From Pseudogymnoascus destructans (Eukaryota > Ascomycota > Leotiomycetes > Thelebolales > Thelebolaceae): DNA of 64,000 bases. The position numbers and the translations under genes were made by a program. This document shows positions 31,001-41,513 of this stretch, piece after piece (positions within the stretch are counted from its first letter, which is position 1; each line of letters begins with the position of its first letter). The DNA is taken from NCBI RefSeq assembly GCF_001641265.1, contig NW_020167531.1, positions 62,001-126,000 of the forward strand, given 5' to 3'. Under the pieces are notes generated by a model. The model did not search any database, was not told where the DNA came from, and saw only the letters and a program-made list of their open reading frames with translations.

Positions 31001-31124
31001 CCGTGGTCCTGCGTGGTCCATCACGTGATACTTAACCCCTTAGTCTCCTCTGGACCAATGACTATGATTTCTCACATGCAGTTCCATAGCCAATCCCTTC
31101 CTTAGCACTAGTGGTGGGGTTAGC

Positions 31125-31400
31125 TGTAACACTAATAACCAGGAGCTTTGTATAGCAAATGAGCTACTAAGCAAACGCCAGAGGGCTAAAAATAGCTGCC
31201 TACAGCTGGAGGTTCACTTTCAGCACCTGAAGCTAATGCGATACGGCTAGAAAAGGGTATAGTTGATGCTAGGAGAGAAAATACACGTAGGGAGGGTAGT
31301 TCTACAGAGTGGGCTTAGCTACGTACTCGGCGTTGTGGCAACTGCAGCCTAACTGGTCATAATTCGCGGACTTGTCAGGTAGTTTGGGAGACGTCTGAAG
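31125..31400 (+). pseudogene. C-terminal relic of a pogo transposase with zinc knuckle
   Basis: Pieces in shifting frames read LLSKRQRAKNSCLQ, EARRENTRREGSSTEWA, a TAG stop, LRTRRCGNCSLTGHNSRTCQ. The order of basic coiled segment then CGNC..GHNSRTC knuckle is the C-terminal pattern of the pogo-3 transposase. Only this end survives. The rest of 31001-31860 shows nothing I can name. A repeated GTGGCCGACTCG near 31490 may be an old terminal repeat. Confidence 0.6.
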
Positions 31401-31860
31401 ATGGAGATTCTGAGTAGTTTTAATTGATTTAAGGCGTTGTAGTTGAATTGATTTATATAATATATAGGTGGTCGGTGGAAAGTGGCCGACTCGCTTGGGT
31501 GGCCGACTCGTTATACATGTACGTTATAGCTATCAATCATGTTTTCATTTTTATACTCGAGCCCGAAAAACAGTACTCTCCTCGAAGATCTCTGAGTAGT
31601 ACTCTGAGTAGTACTTGGACAACACTGTTCTCATCTTCAAAATATTAGAATAAATACAAATTCATCAAGTAATAATATTTATTTGTTATGAATTTCCAAT
31701 TTTCCGGTAACCGAGAACAGTCTCTTCTAGCCCGAAAACCATTTGATACTCACAGTGAAGCCATAATCCCATTTCAACCAGGATCCGTCACCGGACACTG
31801 CCCAAGGACTTTCATAAACCAACCACACCCACCAAAGACTCATTACTATTGAGAAAGTAT

Positions 31861-33058
31861 TTACTTCGGCAATTGCAAAGTTCCGAGAATTTCCAGTGGG
31901 CCTGTAATGGCATCGCGAGCATCAGACATGCCATATGCAACACCGTAAACTATCCTATCAGTTCTCGTAGACCCATTCTTGAAGTGTGAAAACTCACATA
32001 TGTTTAGCAGCGCGACAAACGCAATCAATCCAAAGGCAACATTCTCCTCCCCGATTTTTTCAGGATCCAGAAAGAAATACACGTAATTTCCCGTCATAAT
32101 GTGGCCAAGAAAGGCCCAGACGTAGTATGTTACTGCGATGGCCGAGAACCAGAGGATGTGAACAAAGAACGGCTGTTGGAAGAGTCAGTTATGGTAAGTA
32201 AATCTAATATTGCCAGGGCACACATAGACAAATCTAGGTATATGGAAGAACATACTCCTGGAGGCTTTATGCTGGATAAGAAGAAAAGCTCAATAAGAGC
32301 AACGACAAGCGATATGCAGTACAGGTTGAGGACGCAAAATGATTGGAGGTCACCGTTATTGAAGAGGTCTCCCACTGCAGAATGTATCAGTAGCCGCCCC
32401 CCGTTTTATCAGTATCACGATGTCGACATACCATCAACTACATCATGAGGAACCACGATGGTCCAGTAGACTAGAGTAACGACATTCGGTAGGGATACTG
32501 CCCCTGTATAAATAATACTAAACAGTTGGCGCCACCTGTCTGTTAATGGATATCGGAACGCAATCTTCAGGCTGTCCATGAAACCATCATCCTGTGTGCC
32601 GGACTGACACGGAGACATGATATGCATGAACGCCCAGGTCTATGGAGGGATTAGCTCTCCGTAACAAACCATTATTAATTGGAGCAATTCAAAACAATGC
32701 CGCAACACCATCATGCTCACTCTCAAGGATTGCAACGCCATACGCCTCCAGAAGATCACATACTACGCTTGAAGATTCATGGAGAACTTACAAACGTTAT
32801 CCAAGAATACACCACCTGCCAGAAAAAGCTGATCGTCTCAAACTTGAACAACACCATTGACAGTGCCGCCTCGGTCCTTGCCTGCCACGCCATGACCATA
32901 ATAAAAGTGACCGTCATATATAGTGAGATAAAGCCACGGATAGCCAGTGCCAGCCGTCGTCCAATGCCAGACCATGGGGAGTGGAAGGCGCGCAAAAATA
33001 TCGAGTGCAATTCGCCAGGATGTGACGGGTGAAGGTGTGGACCTGGGTGGCTTGTCAT
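31861..33058 (-). CDS. polytopic membrane protein of unknown function, five exons
   Basis: Exons 33058-32792, 32639-32432, 32374-32256, 32172-31998 and 31949-31861 use standard donors and acceptors, agree in phase at every junction and give 285 residues. Five or six hydrophobic segments can be seen, for example RGFISLYMTVTFIMVMA, VTLVYWTIVV, SLVVALIELFFLSSI and VAFGLIAFVALLNI. The pattern TGNYVYFFLDPEKIG between the last helices is shared, from memory, with a fungal family of unstudied integral membrane proteins related in layout to FAR-17a/AIG1. I would not assign a function. The gene sits between two transposon islands yet has no lesion. The start ATG at 33058 is the first in frame. An upstream ORF in another frame (33308-32838) is not used. 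Confidence 0.8.
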
Positions 33059-34378
33059 TGGTCGCTAGCTGGATTCCGGAGCGTCGATATCGGATGAGTT
33101 GGTTCGTAGAGGGTTGACTCGTGAGGAGATGAATTTTCGAAGCGTAGGTTAGAGCAGAGTTGGCTCGTTGTAAGTTGGCTCGTTGTAAGTTCGTCGCGAG
33201 GTAGCTATCCCAATGAGAGCTTTTCTGGCGAGGCCTAGAGGAAGCAGTGCTTGGTTTGACTGGAGGGTCAATGATGGGCGTGCTGCGCGTGGACGGAGTA
33301 TCTTGCAAAATATGAGAAAAGGCGAAATCTTTCCGAGTTGGAGTCGCTCATTTGCCCCTAGTGGGATGGTTTATAGGTATCGATAGATAAGCGGCAGTAT
33401 TAGCTGATGAAACATTGTTGAAGATGAACAGGAAATTGGGGCTATTGCAACCATATCATCGTAACTTGTGGTTGCTCTGGTAGCTTTAGGAAGGAACGAC
33501 TGGGATATATAACCAGCCGTTCGTTCCTTCCTGGATACGCCTCAACAAATTCACGGAGATTAAAATTCGGGATCGTATACCCGGAGCTGTATTAGATCTC
33601 GGCGCCTAAGATACCTGGAATGAACCGCTTTGTTTTCGCATGCCATGCTTCCCATTCCTGTCCAAAGGTTTTCTGGAGCATTTCTTCTTCTTTCTTAACT
33701 CTTATCCTCGTTCTATACTCACTGATCATAGCCGTGACGAGGAACAAAGCCCCAATTCGCCCACCAAGCTTGTCTTACTATCCACCCAGGATCGCCCGTC
33801 TGTCGATTCAAGCATTCCGAGCGACCTTGCCTTTTGCAGGGTTAACGCCACGGATTTGGGATGGGTAACTTCAATTGCGACTAGGTACAGCGTGGGGTGG
33901 TTTAACCATCTCGGCATTTACATTTGGATCAGGACGAACGGATGTCGGTTCTCTTTCGACCGTCACATCATCAAGTTATGTCGTGGATTTTTATATCCGA
34001 TGCCGTTCACGAGTCTAGAAGGGGAGGTGGTGTATAGCTGGAATTGAATCCTGCGATCCCGTTTCATACTTTTCGGCCAGAAAGTGGCAGTAAACCAGGT
34101 GACGAGACACCAATCAACCACCACCACCACAGGTCAAACCAAAATAATGATGGTAAATTGAACAGATCTCCCCATCGAAAACGCCCGTCTATGCCCACCT
34201 CTGTTCCTCAAACCAGCCGTACATCTTCTACCTCTTACCCATCTACGCCCCCTAATCCCCCTCTTTTTCTTCTCCCAACAAAAAAACCGCGTTGTCACTT
34301 TTGAAATATACACATAATTCATTTCCAACCCCGCTCCGCTAAAACGCATCATCCCCCGAACGGCACAGACAGACCGTC
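33059..34378. other. intergenic, no gene recognised
   Basis: A direct duplication AGTTGGCTCGTTGTA occurs twice at 33158-33190. Plus-strand ORFs at 33620-34047 have no codon pattern or domain that I recognise and overlap each other in different frames. CT-rich tracts near 34195-34290 precede the 3' end of the Uds1 gene. The interval should hold the promoter of the membrane-protein gene. Confidence 0.4.
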
Positions 34379-36555
34379 TTAAGACCCAAGCGTACTCTGG
34401 CTCAAATTCGACTTCCCCGGGCCCTGCGCCTTCTTCAGCGCCCGCAACTCATCCTCCAACTTCCTCCTCTCCGCCTGCTCGGCCTAATCACACCAGTTAG
34501 CCTCAACCCCCCTACCAAAATAACACAGTAAAAAAAGAACAACTCACCCTCAAAGCCTTCGCATTCTCCGCCCTCGTATCCCTCATCATCTTCTTAAACT
34601 CATTCTTCAACACCGCCGTACTCGTATTCCCCGCCCCCACACCCGCCGCCCCCCCCCATCCGGTCCCGGACTCTTCACCCCCATCCAGCGCACCCTCTCA
34701 TCGCTCAGTTTCGCCTCTAGGGCCTCCCTCTCGTCACGGAGACGGTCGATTTCCTTCTCCAGCAACTCGCGCTCGCGCTCCCCCTCGATGGAGGCTTTGG
34801 TGAGGACCTCGTACTCCTCGATCGTCTCGCCCAGCTCGCGTCGCAGCGCGTCGAGCTCCTTCTGTATAGCTGGGTTGGAAGCGACTTCCGCGGCGCGTTG
34901 GGCGCGAGAGCCGTACGCGCCGTCGAGTTCGGCGCGGGCGATGGTGACTTCGGTTTGCAGGCGGGCGATTTCCATATTCTTCGTGTCGAGCTCATCCTCG
35001 TCGACCGCGCGGGCAGATTGAACGTTCCGCGCCTCCTCAAGATCAGCGGTCAAACTAACAACTTGCGCCTCCGCCTTACGCGCTTTCTCGAGATCGGCGG
35101 TGAGATCGCCGATATGCGCTTCTGCTGTGGATTTCGCCAGTTGCAGGGCGGAGATGTGCTCGGAGGAGCTGGTGAGTTGAGATTGCAGGTCGGCGAGGTC
35201 GATGGCGTTGGATGATTTGAGGTCTTCGAGCTCGTTTTGGCGGTCCTCGAGCTTGTTTTGGAGGTTGTCGAGCTCGTTTTGGAGGTTGTCGATGTTTGAG
35301 TGGAGGGCGATGGTGGCTTCGCCTTGGGAGCGGGAGGATTGGTCTAGGGCGTCTGCGAGCTTGGATTCGAGGCTTTGGGCTTGCGCTTCGACTTGGGAGA
35401 GGGTGGCTTGGGTGGATTTCAGTTGTGTCTCCATCTCGGCCATCTCGCGGTCTTTGGTCTCGTCGGACTTATTGTTCAGCTCGCGCTGCTGCTTGATTTG
35501 GCGCTGTAGCACCTCTTTCTGATCATTCAGCATTGCGGACTGGCTGTGCAGCGACTGAACCTTCGACGAGAAGGCCAGCAGTGAAAAGTCCTGCACAGGC
35601 ACATCATCGTCTCCGTCTTGAGCGCTAGGATGCATCATCTCCCAAAGCTCCCTCAGCTTCGCCTCCGCATCAGCACCCATCCCACCCGGCGCCTCCACCG
35701 CTCTATCACCCTCAGCATGATCCAACCGATCAAACGACCGATACAAACTCCTCTCATCAAAAATATCCTCCCCCGGCGCCACACTCCCCCTCGCATCCTC
35801 GTACGTATACATACTATGCGGACTCCCCGGCATCCCCTCCTGCGACGCCCCCCCCCCTTCTTCTTCGAGGGCTTATGCGTCATCTGCAGGATTCCCGCCG
35901 TATGCTGCAACAGCGCTGTCTGCGGTTCAATCAGCCTCTTCTCCAGCCCCCATAGCTCCTGTGCCAGCTCCTCGCACCGCTGCTCGCTCGCCGCGCGCTC
36001 AGCTTCCGCTTCCCGACTCTGGTCGGTGTGGCTGTTTCGCTTGAGGCCGAGGCTGCCGCGGCTCCGTCGCTTGCCGTCGCCGCCGTCAGAGTAGAGTTTT
36101 CCCACGTTGATGGCTGCGTCGCGGTATTTTGACTGCACGGCGAGGTTCTGCCGCGTCGACTCGATGCGCTGCGTCAGGCGGATGCATTGCTTGCGCAGGC
36201 TGTCCACCTCCTCTGGCGCGAGGATCGCGTAGCCGGTCGCATCCTCGAGCGCCGTGGAGACGAGGAGGTGCATTTGTATCGGGTCGTTGGCGTCGAGGAG
36301 CGGGGAGCTGTTGGTCCGGTTCGAGTTTCTGGGATTGAATTTCGGGGGGGCGCCCTCGAAGTTGTTGAGGATGTCGCCATGGTAGCCGTCGAGCAGCATT
36401 TTGCCGTTCAGGCTTGAGCGGGGGGCTTGGAATACTTGGGAAGCGGGATAGCTTTGGACGGACGAGCCGTTGCTTGCGAGGCGGTTGTGTAGGGGTTGGG
36501 CTTGTCGCGATTGACTGTAGCGCATGTTCCCGTCCTGGTTGCTAGGTGCTGGCAT
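34379..36555 (-). CDS. Uds1-domain coiled-coil protein, two homopolymer frame breaks
   Basis: Uds1 (up-regulated during septation) proteins are fungal coiled-coil proteins linked to septation. The start MPAPSNQDGNMRYSQ leads to the Uds1 domain at about residues 94-230 (MHLLVSTALEDATGYAILAPE, LAQELWGLEKRLIEPQTALL). The frame is lost in a C10 run (35848-35857), continues one frame over from MPGSPHSMYTYEDARGS through a long heptad coiled coil (KSTQATLSQVEAQAQSLES, NLQNELDNLQNKLEDRQ), is lost again in a C9 run (34649-34657), and continues as NTSTAVLKNEFKKMMRDTR. An intron (34547-34484) then joins exon 2, 34483-34379, ending LSQSTLGS. Adding one base in each run gives 704 residues and makes the intron phase fit exactly. 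That argues for sequencing undercalls rather than decay. Confidence 0.88.
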
Positions 36556-37599
36556 GTTCGCTAGTCTGGCTGCTTTGTCGCAAGCTGTTTGTTTTAGTGC
36601 ACTTTATAATATCCCTCCTCTTCCCAGTTCTACCCAACTGCTTCTTTCACACAATCGCTACCAATGCATAATTATCCCAATCAAACGCTCGCTGTCAATG
36701 TTTCTTCGTCGTCGCAACACACCTAGCGTCCAGAGATGCGTCCCAGGGATGCGTCGTCGCTTCGTAGAAATTCGTAGTACTCGTCGAGACGTATCGGAAG
36801 GCGTATCGCAACAGTCGCTGAAGCTCCACCGCTGATTCTAACACTCAAAACAAAGCCGCTCATCAATGCAATACACACACACAACCTCTTGCGCGATCAA
36901 AAGTCAAGAAAAAGCTGTTCGTTCATCGCGTTGTCGTCGTTGTCGTCGTTGACGTCGTTGTCGTCGGCGTCAATCGAAATCTACAGGTGCTGCTACGTGG
37001 CGGCCGCAAGGGTCTGTCTATCCCATTCGCATTTTCAGGGTTCGACAGGCACCACGGCGCTAGGGTTATGGGTGGCATAGGGGTAAAGGCCAAGTCTCAA
37101 TTGACAACGAACGCATAATATATCACGTGATTAGAGTTAGGAAAGTGAGTTTTATATGAAGCAAGAAACCTCTACCACGGCTATCCGAACATATGATAAG
37201 CTCCGATAGAGCTAAAGACATATATGTGCCGACTTACGGTCCGTAAGTTACGGAGTACGCGTTTAGTTGAGCCTTCGTAGGTTGTTGCTGTCGCTGTGCT
37301 GCTACTGTCAATCCCCTCCTCCATCTAACGAGTGAATGCCCGCAGTCTCCATAATCCTGCCTATCCATTTGACTCCTAGGATGTCGCAGAGGCTGTGTCC
37401 TGACTCGCCCGCACCTGAATTGCAGAAACCACCTCCTTGAGCCTGTCGTAGCATTAATAACTCGCTCAACCCCTCGATGCCGTCCCGGCCCCAGCCTCAC
37501 GGGGACAAATAAAGAGCATCCAAGTCGGGCTGGGTGTTAATTTGCTCTAGGGCTAGGGATGTTTAGCTAGTGCTAGGCATTACTAGTTGATCCCTAGGC
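36556..37599. other. intergenic, promoter side of the Uds1 gene
   Basis: No gene is recognised. The interval contains TCGTTGTCGTCG trinucleotide-like repeats at 36925-36970. A perfect interrupted palindrome, CTTACGG-T-CCGTAAG, lies at 37233-37247 with a further TTACGGAGTA beside it. The right part grades into the copia relic. Confidence 0.4.
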
Positions 37600-39050
37600 A
37601 AATCATATTATTAAGGGGCGATGGGTCTTCGCCATCAAATGGGTATTTGGAATCGTAGAGCGATTCAAAGCCTACTAGGTAGCTAATGGCTTCGAGCAAT
37701 TAAAAGGGGTCAACTATGATCAAGCCTTCGCCTTAGTAGCTAAAAGCACAGCGATTATGATTGGGATATTGAGCAAATGGATGCAGTCATAGCGTTCCTA
37801 AACAGTCACCTTGAAGAAACTGTTTGGATCCAAATGCCAGTTGGATATGAGAATGGCTCCTGTGCCTGCCGCCTCAAAAAGGGACTCTACAGTTTAAAAC
37901 AGGCCGCGAGACTATGGGCTAGAAATGTTAGGAAGCTGCTCTTAGAGCTTGGATATTACCCATTGCTAGAAGATGACTGTATATATCAGCATCTAAAAAA
38001 GAGCGTATTCGTTGCTACCTACGTTGACGATTTTCTCATAATGGGACCTAATAGCAATGTAATTCAAGAGCTAAAGGATTTAGGCCCATGCCACCTTCTC
38101 AGGCATCGAAATATCAATGGATCGAGAGAATCGGTTAATCCATTTGAGCTAGAAGAGCTATATCTAAAAGATCCTTAGAGTCTTCGGCATAGAAGACGCT
38201 ACTAAAAAGGATACCCCTATAGAAACCAACGCCTCTAAATCGCTCCCTACAAACACTAGGCAGGCCTTAGAAGTGGACATAAAGCTATTCTAGTCGATGA
38301 TCGGATCGATCATGTATGCTATGATCCAAACCCGACCCGATGTTGCATTCGCAGTCTCTGTTACGGCTACGGTAATGTGACGTCATGGTTACAGGACCAG
38401 GGCCTAGTAACGTGATGTGTGAGTCACAGGGGGCAAGCGGGGTAGGCTGCTATGTGACGGGGCTAATGGATAGTTGCAGAAACTAGTGGATATTGGATAG
38501 TTGAGCTATCCATGAACTATCCTGAATATCTAGCTATCCGCCAACTATCCAGATTACCCATGAGGCATGACGCCACTATATAAGTAGATAGTATTTCATA
38601 GGAGCTTCGTGCTCAACTCAATATAGTATTCTTTACAATACTGTAACGTGTTACCTTTGTGTCTAATCCCCTGCCTCCTCTGTCAAGTCAACCTTACGCA
38701 AGAAACCTCTGTGTCTTCTATCGTTTAGAAGTCAGCGTTACAGTCTCATTCCTAAGCTGCCACTTTACGAATCCTACTAAGGCACATATAAAAGCTACAT
38801 ACCAAATCCTGTGATACCTAGCTTACATAGTTGGGCTTGGCATTACATATCACAGATCCAAAAAGGGGTTCTACGGTTGCTCCGATTCAGATTAGGCAGG
38901 GGACATTGATACTAGATCGTCTACATCTAGGTTTATTCTACTTCTATAGAGGAGTTATCACTTCGAAATCCAGATGGCAAAAAACAGTGGCACTGTCAAG
39001 CACCAAAGCTGAATACTATGGCCTCTCTGTTACAGCTCACCCCACCCTTA
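37600..39050 (+). pseudogene. Ty1/copia polyprotein relic (RT to RNase H)
   Basis: Fragments in order are FAIKWVFGIVERFKAY and ANGFEQLKGVNYDQAFALV (start of RT), then an open piece at 37777-38178 with QMDAVIAFLNSHLEETVWIQ, CRLKKGLYSLKQAARLW and TYVDDFLIMG (the YVDD box). After these come MIQTRPDVAFAV near 38320 and finally LSSTKAEYYGLSVTAH (RNase H) at 38995-39040. Stops and frameshifts break it throughout. It is interrupted by a solo LTR B at 38359-38742 and cut off at 39051 by LTR family A. Both LTRs of the copia element itself are missing. It is the oldest layer of this island. Confidence 0.85.
38359..38742. repeat. solo LTR, family B (copy 2), in the copia relic
   Basis: The sequence begins TGTTACGGCTACGG and ends GTCAGCGTTACA. 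It is flanked by a perfect 5-bp duplication GTCTC at 38354-38358 and 38743-38747. It lies in the RNase H part of the copia relic, and removing it with one GTCTC rejoins the copia reading. It is shorter than copy 1 by a dozen or so bases because of small deletions. Confidence 0.92.
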
Positions 39051-39986
39051 TGTCATACTGACATTTGTTGCACTCAGTTTGCTATCAAACTCAAGAGCAA
39101 ACTTAGAAATCTCCTCCTCAAACCTACAAGTCAACATACATATCTTGGCTTATCACACCAACAACAGAAGCAATACTACTCAACGATTGCTGCAAACTCT
39201 TCTACTACATCTGTTTATGCTACATACATCACGGCATATCATTTGGACACTCATTGAACAAGTTATTAAGAAAATCTCCTCCTTAAGGGGGTGGGCCAAT
39301 ACTACCACATGGCATATCTCTACCAACTAGAGGCCTAGGAACATGAACGATAGCTCCAAAAGCTTCTACAACCCTCTATGATTCATTACACGCCATCACT
39401 CCTTAGTTACCCACAAGATTGGTTAAGTTATGACATAATTTATCTATAGGTACTCTGACCTTGGACCTCCTTTTCACTTCCTATAGGCTAGGAACCCAAG
39501 AGATGGTTCTATGGGATTCTCTTACGTTCACTACATGATTAGCAAGCTAGTTGTGGGTCGCACTTGATTTCTAATACATTTACCAAGCCTGGTTAGTCAT
39601 GGAAAGTCATGGAAAATGAGAGAACTACACTCCTTTGGCATAAATAGGATTGCCCTTTCCTTAAGAAAGGGCAAGCAGGCAATACAGTAAATCGACTATC
39701 ACATACTTCCACGTCTTTTACAAGCTTCCAATCATTCATCTTGTTACTCCTTGTTTCTGAAAAGTCAGTGAGGTGTTAACCTCTGACTTACCCCTGAGTT
39801 CCCAGACTCAACATTTGTTGCAACTTGTCTGAACCACTTCACTACATCACACACCTGATTGCTGCGTTGTGGAATAGTCTAAGCTACAACCCTTTGGCTC
39901 TGTTTCCTAAGACTGTGTGTTGTCTTAGTAAAACCATCCCTTCCTTGGGTGGCTAGATTCTCACATCTGGTGCACCCACCATTACA
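39051..39986 (+). repeat. LTR family A, copy 3
   Basis: This is a complete 936-bp copy, starting TGTCATACTGACATTTG and ending GGTGCACCCACCATTACA. It has a TATA-like CATAAATAGG and the CCCTTTCC-TTAAG-AAAGGGC hairpin. It contains an extra GATTAGCAAGCTAGTTGTGG segment near 39535 that copies 4 and 5 share but copies 1 and 2 lack, so two subfamilies exist. No matching flank duplication is seen (CCTTA against CGATT). Confidence 0.85.
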
Positions 39987-40984
39987 CGATTGTCTCAAGT
40001 ACCCGAAACCCATCCGACTCGGTTCCGACTCGGTTAGCCCACCCAAATAATCACACGTGACCCTGCAGCTACCCAGAGTCTACTCCCTAGAATGAGAGAC
40101 GAGAAGGCATCCTTACAACTATAAGGGAGCTTGATTTTCAAACAGAGCATATTAAGAAGCGTGTCATATGACATTAGAATAGCTCTACTACCTTAATTAA
40201 TGATGCTATTAGCAGCCTTGTTAAGGGGGCGCAAGTTATGATGCATTCTGCTATTCTACTAAAGGCGGAAGTAGTGTGCGTCATGGGGGACCTACCCCAT
40301 CAGTCCCCCGACCCCGGACCGGATCACGGTCCGGTCTGAAGCTCATAACCCACAGTTCCCCATCGGTCTCCCAAGAAACTGGTCACGGGACTAGGGTTGG
40401 TTAACAATCACGTGTAGATAATACATATAATGACTTATTTTCCATGTGCAATTTGTAGTAGATGGCAATTACTATAATTATTGCTATAGATCTATATTAC
40501 GCCATGACTCCTGAATTTCCCGACCAGACCGAGACTTATTACGGACTTGGCTCAACTCAATTGATTCAACTACTTCCCCCTGAGGCAACTGTCATTCTAT
40601 GGCCTTGCAAGTGAAGGTAGGGTGTAATCACACCTGTCTTGGCCTGGGGGTAGCCCCTCTAAATCTTTTAGCTCCGGGTCAATTAAGTCAAATGTTGATG
40701 TATTAGCCTGACTTTGGTAACTAACTTGGCGGCGTTGCCCTCGGTGCTGGGGCTGTAATCGCTGTACCCTTGGTAACGTATAAAGGCCTCGTCGTGATTG
40801 AATAAAATCAAACCGGTCTTGGTTCCGCTTTGTCCTATCACAGGTATTTGGCTGCCTTGGGCTTTGGTCTGGAATATACTGTAGCGTCATCTTCTCTTGG
40901 ATATTATCAATTAGAGCATTATACTCAAACAATATTTCCTCATCATTCATATAAGTCAAATCAATATATCTGCAACAGAGTAGT

Positions 40985-41220
40985 GTTCGAATAGCTGTTC
41001 CCATTCAATTTTCTGGCGGTAGAAGACAAGCATAATTCCCGCATTGTATCAGGGGTCATTTGGTTGTGCTTATAATTACAGACAGCGCAGTGCTAAAGAC
41101 TCGCTCAACAAGAGCTTCTGAAGCAGGAATACAAAGTATATCCCGGGCCATAGCACCAAGTCCTGGGAATAGTAGTTCGTTTTCTTTCCACCATTTTAAT
41201 GGTGGTTGATGGGAGGGTGC
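40985..41220 (-). pseudogene. hAT transposase C-terminal dimerisation domain relic
   Basis: Read from 41220 downwards: PPLKWWKENELLFPGLGAMA, then RDILCIPASEALVERVFSTA, the hallmark of the hAT dimerisation domain. A TGA stop and frame changes follow, then QKIEWEQLFEHYSVADI. Only this C-terminal end is recognisable. The 1 kb to the left (39987-40984) includes a 135-residue minus-strand ORF at 40597-41004 without a recognised domain, and GACTCGGTTCCGACTCGG repeats near 40018-40036. It may be more of the same decayed element. Confidence 0.7.
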
Positions 41221-41513
41221 TAATAAAAGTTAGTAGTGATTACTATAATTATTACTATATTGAGGATCATCGAGAGAAAATACATCACTATAGGTATGTG
41301 CATGTATTGGTGAACTTAAAGATTGGTTATGTTATAAGACATGAAATTTAAAAGTATCAAGATTATATTATTTTAAAGAAAATAAAACAACTGCTTGAAT
41401 AATTCTCAAGGTATAACGTGCATGTATAACGAAAGTGCCAAACAAGCGAAAGTGCCAAAATCATGCGGTGACCAACCCCCCCAACTAAATGTTAAATTCC
41501 TCCACAACAAAAC

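Noticed and set aside
33620..34047. Overlapping plus-strand ORFs (82 and 135 codons) as a gene
   Set aside because: The two frames overlap with unrelated compositions and there are no splice signals that improve them. No homology is apparent by eye.
40597..41004. A 135-codon minus-strand ORF as a host gene
   Set aside because: It overlaps the end of the hAT relic, has no recognised domain, and its start lies within the shifted hAT reading. It is more likely part of the decayed element.
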